NCBI GenBank assembly: GCA_903918155.1 | Contig: CAIXDD010000163.1 | Coordinates: 1 to 6,901, forward strand | Source: an uncultured Hyphomicrobiales bacterium | GTDB lineage: Bacteria; Pseudomonadota; Alphaproteobacteria; Rhizobiales; Beijerinckiaceae | Length of the DNA stretch: 6,901 nucleotides | Direction: 5' to 3' | In this document: piece after piece, positions 5,853-6,901 of the stretch | How the letters are laid out: each line of letters opens with the position of its first letter | How positions within the stretch are numbered: position 1 is the first letter of the stretch | The notes under the pieces: generated by a model | Database searches by the model: none | Told to the model about the DNA's origin: nothing | What the model saw: the letters and a program-made list of their open reading frames with translations, nothing else | Translations under genes and position numbers: made by a program

Positions 5853-5886
5853 GACGCAAGAAGGCCGGCGAGGGCGTCGCCGGCCT
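5853..5886 (-). terminator. Probable terminator of fdxA
   Basis: AGGCCGGCGA (5862-5871) pairs perfectly with TCGCCGGCCT (5877-5886) around a five-base loop. Read leftward it lies 30 bases after the fdxA stop and is followed by TTCTTG, a short T-rich run. The rightward side is followed by GTTTT, so it may work in both directions, though no rightward gene ends here. Its core stem is nearly the same as that of the rpmF terminator. Confidence 0.7.
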
Positions 5887-5916
5887 GTTTTCATTCGGGA
5901 TGGTTTATGCGCGCGC

Positions 5917-6255
5917 TCAGTCGCCTTCGCCGGGATTGGGCGAGAAATGCGCGTCGAACTTGCCGGGCTTGCCGTCGAAATCCTTGGAATCGGCGGGCGG
6001 ATCGCGCTTCACAGTGATATTGGGCCAGGACTTCGCCATGTCCGCGTTGAGCGACAGCCATTTCTCAAGGCCCGGCTCGGTGTCCGGCTTGATCGCCTCG
6101 GCGGGGCATTCGGGCTCGCAGACGCCGCAATCGATGCATTCGTCGGGATGGATGACGAGCATGTTCTCGCCTTCGTAGAAGCAATCCACGGGGCAGACTT
6201 CCACGCAATCCATATATTTGCACTTGATGCAATTCTCGACGACGACATACGTCAT
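5917..6255 (-). CDS. fdxA: 7Fe ferredoxin (FdxA, [3Fe-4S][4Fe-4S])
   Basis: This 112-residue soluble electron carrier matches the Azotobacter FdI type. Cysteines at 9, 12, 17, 21, 25, 40, 43, 46 and 50 fall exactly one residue later than the FdI pattern. C9, C17 and C50 should hold the 3Fe-4S cluster. C21, C40, C43 and C46 should hold the 4Fe-4S cluster. C12 and C25 would be non-ligands. Key runs are MTYVVVENCIKCKYMDCVEV and CIDCGVCEPECPAEAI. The tail with GLEKWLSLNADMAKSWPNI is typical of alphaproteobacterial FdxA. The start at ATG 6255 follows AGGA at 6264-6267 by eight bases; the frame continues upstream to 6333 but without ferredoxin-like sequence. It lies 74 bases downstream of the S4-domain gene, in the same direction. 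A weak promoter (TTGCGC near 6310-6315) may exist in that gap. Redox partners cannot be told from the window. Confidence 0.97.
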   Translation of the reverse strand: MTYVVVENCIKCKYMDCVEVCPVDCFYEGENMLVIHPDECIDCGVCEPECPAEAIKPDTEPGLEKWLSLNADMAKSWPNITVKRDPPADSKDFDGKPGKFDAHFSPNPGEGD

Positions 6256-6315
6256 GGGCCGGTTCCTGCGTAATTCGGACGCCCGGTTGCTATCCGCTTT
6301 GGCGCCGCCGCGCAA

Positions 6316-6327
6316 GGGCGGCCGCCC
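6316..6327. repeat. Perfect 12-bp GC palindrome between the S4-domain gene and fdxA
   Basis: GGGCGGCCGCCC is a perfect palindrome beginning just after the S4-domain stop codon, in the 74-bp gap before fdxA. It could fold back only as a tight hairpin and no T-run follows, so it is not a terminator. It may be a chance product of high GC content, or a processing or binding site. Confidence 0.4.
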
Positions 6328-6329
6328 GC

Positions 6330-6683
6330 TCACGCCGGCGCGTCCCCGCGCGGATCGGGCGCCGGCTTGAGGGGCGCCAAATCCTCATAGAGACGGCGGG
6401 CCTCCTCGTAAGGGCCGCGGCGCGCGGCGAAGGCGCAGACGCGCAAGACGCGCACGTCGCGCTGAAGCGAGATCGTGAGCACGTCGCCCAACGCCAGAAA
6501 TTTCGACGGCTGGTCGCATTTGCGCCCGTTCACGCGGACATGGCCGGCCGTGACGAGCCGCGCGGCGTCGGCGCGCGTGCGCGCCATGCGGGCGAACCAG
6601 AGATATTTGTCGAGCCGCTGGCGCGCGCCCGCCCCGTCCTCCCCGGACCCGCCCTCCGCCTGCGCGGAACGGCCACGGCCCAT
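6330..6683 (-). CDS. S4-domain RNA-binding protein (Hsp15-like)
   Basis: This 117-residue protein has an S4 RNA-binding domain at about 22-72: RLDKYLWFARMARTRADAARL, shown in part as RLDKYLWFARM, then GHVRVNGRKCDQPSKFLALGDVLTI, shown in part as GHVRVNG and GDVLTI. The C-terminal RRGPYEEARRLYEDL run is typical of the alphaproteobacterial heat-shock-15/HslR-like group. By analogy to E. coli Hsp15 it may bind stalled 50S subunits carrying nascent chains; that is an inference from the family. The first 20 residues are Gly/Arg-rich and variable. The start at ATG 6683 lacks a good Shine-Dalgarno, but the upstream gene stops only 11 bases before it, so coupled translation is likely. It sits between the helicase fragment and fdxA, all reading leftward. 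Confidence 0.92.
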   Translation of the reverse strand: MGRGRSAQAEGGSGEDGAGARQRLDKYLWFARMARTRADAARLVTAGHVRVNGRKCDQPSKFLALGDVLTISLQRDVRVLRVCAFAARRGPYEEARRLYEDLAPLKPAPDPRGDAPA

Positions 6684-6694
6684 GCGGGCCGCCG

Positions 6695-6901
6695 CTACGA
6701 CTTGTCGCCGCCTTCAAGCTGCTGCTTGAGGGCGAGCAATTTGGCGAAGGGAGAATTGGGATCGGGCTGTTTCTCGCGCCGCGGCGCCTCGGTGGTGGCG
6801 AAGGGGCGCTTGCCGCGCTCGTCGCGCTGCGGCTTGTCGCGGAACTTGTCCCGATGCGGCTTGGGCCCGCGCCGATCGTCGCCGGGCGCGCCGCCGCGCC
6901 G
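6695..6901 (-). CDS. Probable helicase, C-terminal fragment (basic tail)
   Basis: The last 68 codons of a gene that enters from the right edge, ending at TAG 6695-6697. The fragment is low-complexity and charged: an Arg/Lys/Asp/Gly/Pro-rich stretch (RGPKPHRDKFRDKPQRDERG) followed by NSPFAKLLALKQQLEG near the end. No enzymatic motif is in view. The SPFAKL.ALK..LE ending, together with the position directly before an S4-domain gene and fdxA, matches what I remember of the SUV3-like 'helicase-related protein' in Hyphomicrobiales. Such proteins are thought to unwind RNA or DNA, with a disordered basic tail that could bind nucleic acid. The identification rests on tail pattern and synteny only; the upstream sequence would settle it. 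Confidence 0.6.
   Translation of the reverse strand, partial: RRGGAPGDDRRGPKPHRDKFRDKPQRDERGKRPFATTEAPRREKQPDPNSPFAKLLALKQQLEGGDKS

Noticed and set aside
4733..6178. 481-residue plus-strand open frame over the Mrr-like gene and fdxA
   Set aside because: It crosses two real genes, two terminators and the intergenic gap, and its translation is not protein-like.

Overview
The window is GC-rich and densely packed. Its gene content fits an alphaproteobacterium, most likely order Hyphomicrobiales (Rhizobiales). The pointers are an FdxA-type 7Fe ferredoxin next to an S4-domain gene and a helicase C-terminus, a short membrane-protein gene directly upstream of xerD, a zinc-free L32, and an ABC exporter tail resembling the glucan-exporter group. 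A Methylocystaceae/Beijerinckiaceae-type host is a guess from memory of gene order, not something the sequence proves.

Left part (1-3354): the last 75 codons of an ABC exporter run into the 3' end of an aroK-aroB gene with only 2 bp between them. aroK and aroB form a single uninterrupted reading frame, so shikimate kinase (step 5 of the shikimate pathway) and 3-dehydroquinate synthase (step 2) are made as one polypeptide of about 596 residues. A 140-bp divergent intergenic region separates this from a rightward pair: a 47-residue single-pass membrane protein and xerD. XerD is complete, with all six catalytic residues, but carries an unusual charged N-terminal extension encoded by four 15-bp tandem repeats.

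Middle (3355-4765): xerD converges on ispA (polyprenyl/farnesyl diphosphate synthase) with a 4-bp gap. A strong ribosome-binding site places the ispA start at an internal GTG. ispA diverges from rpmF (ribosomal protein L32) across 239 bp that contain a TTGACGC dyad and a GC hairpin. A textbook intrinsic terminator follows rpmF.

Right part (4766-6901), all leftward: a stand-alone Mrr-type restriction endonuclease with a probable modified-base-reader N-terminal domain, then a terminator, fdxA, an S4 RNA-binding protein and the C-terminus of a probable helicase. The last three look like one transcription unit reading helicase, S4, fdxA. The Mrr gene lies between two very similar GGCCGGC hairpins and is the most accessory-looking gene here.

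No tRNA, rRNA, CRISPR array or insertion sequence was seen. I did not find a clearly new multi-gene system. The points most worth a second look are the AroK-AroB fusion, the repeat-coded XerD extension, and the orphan Mrr-like nuclease in a housekeeping neighbourhood.
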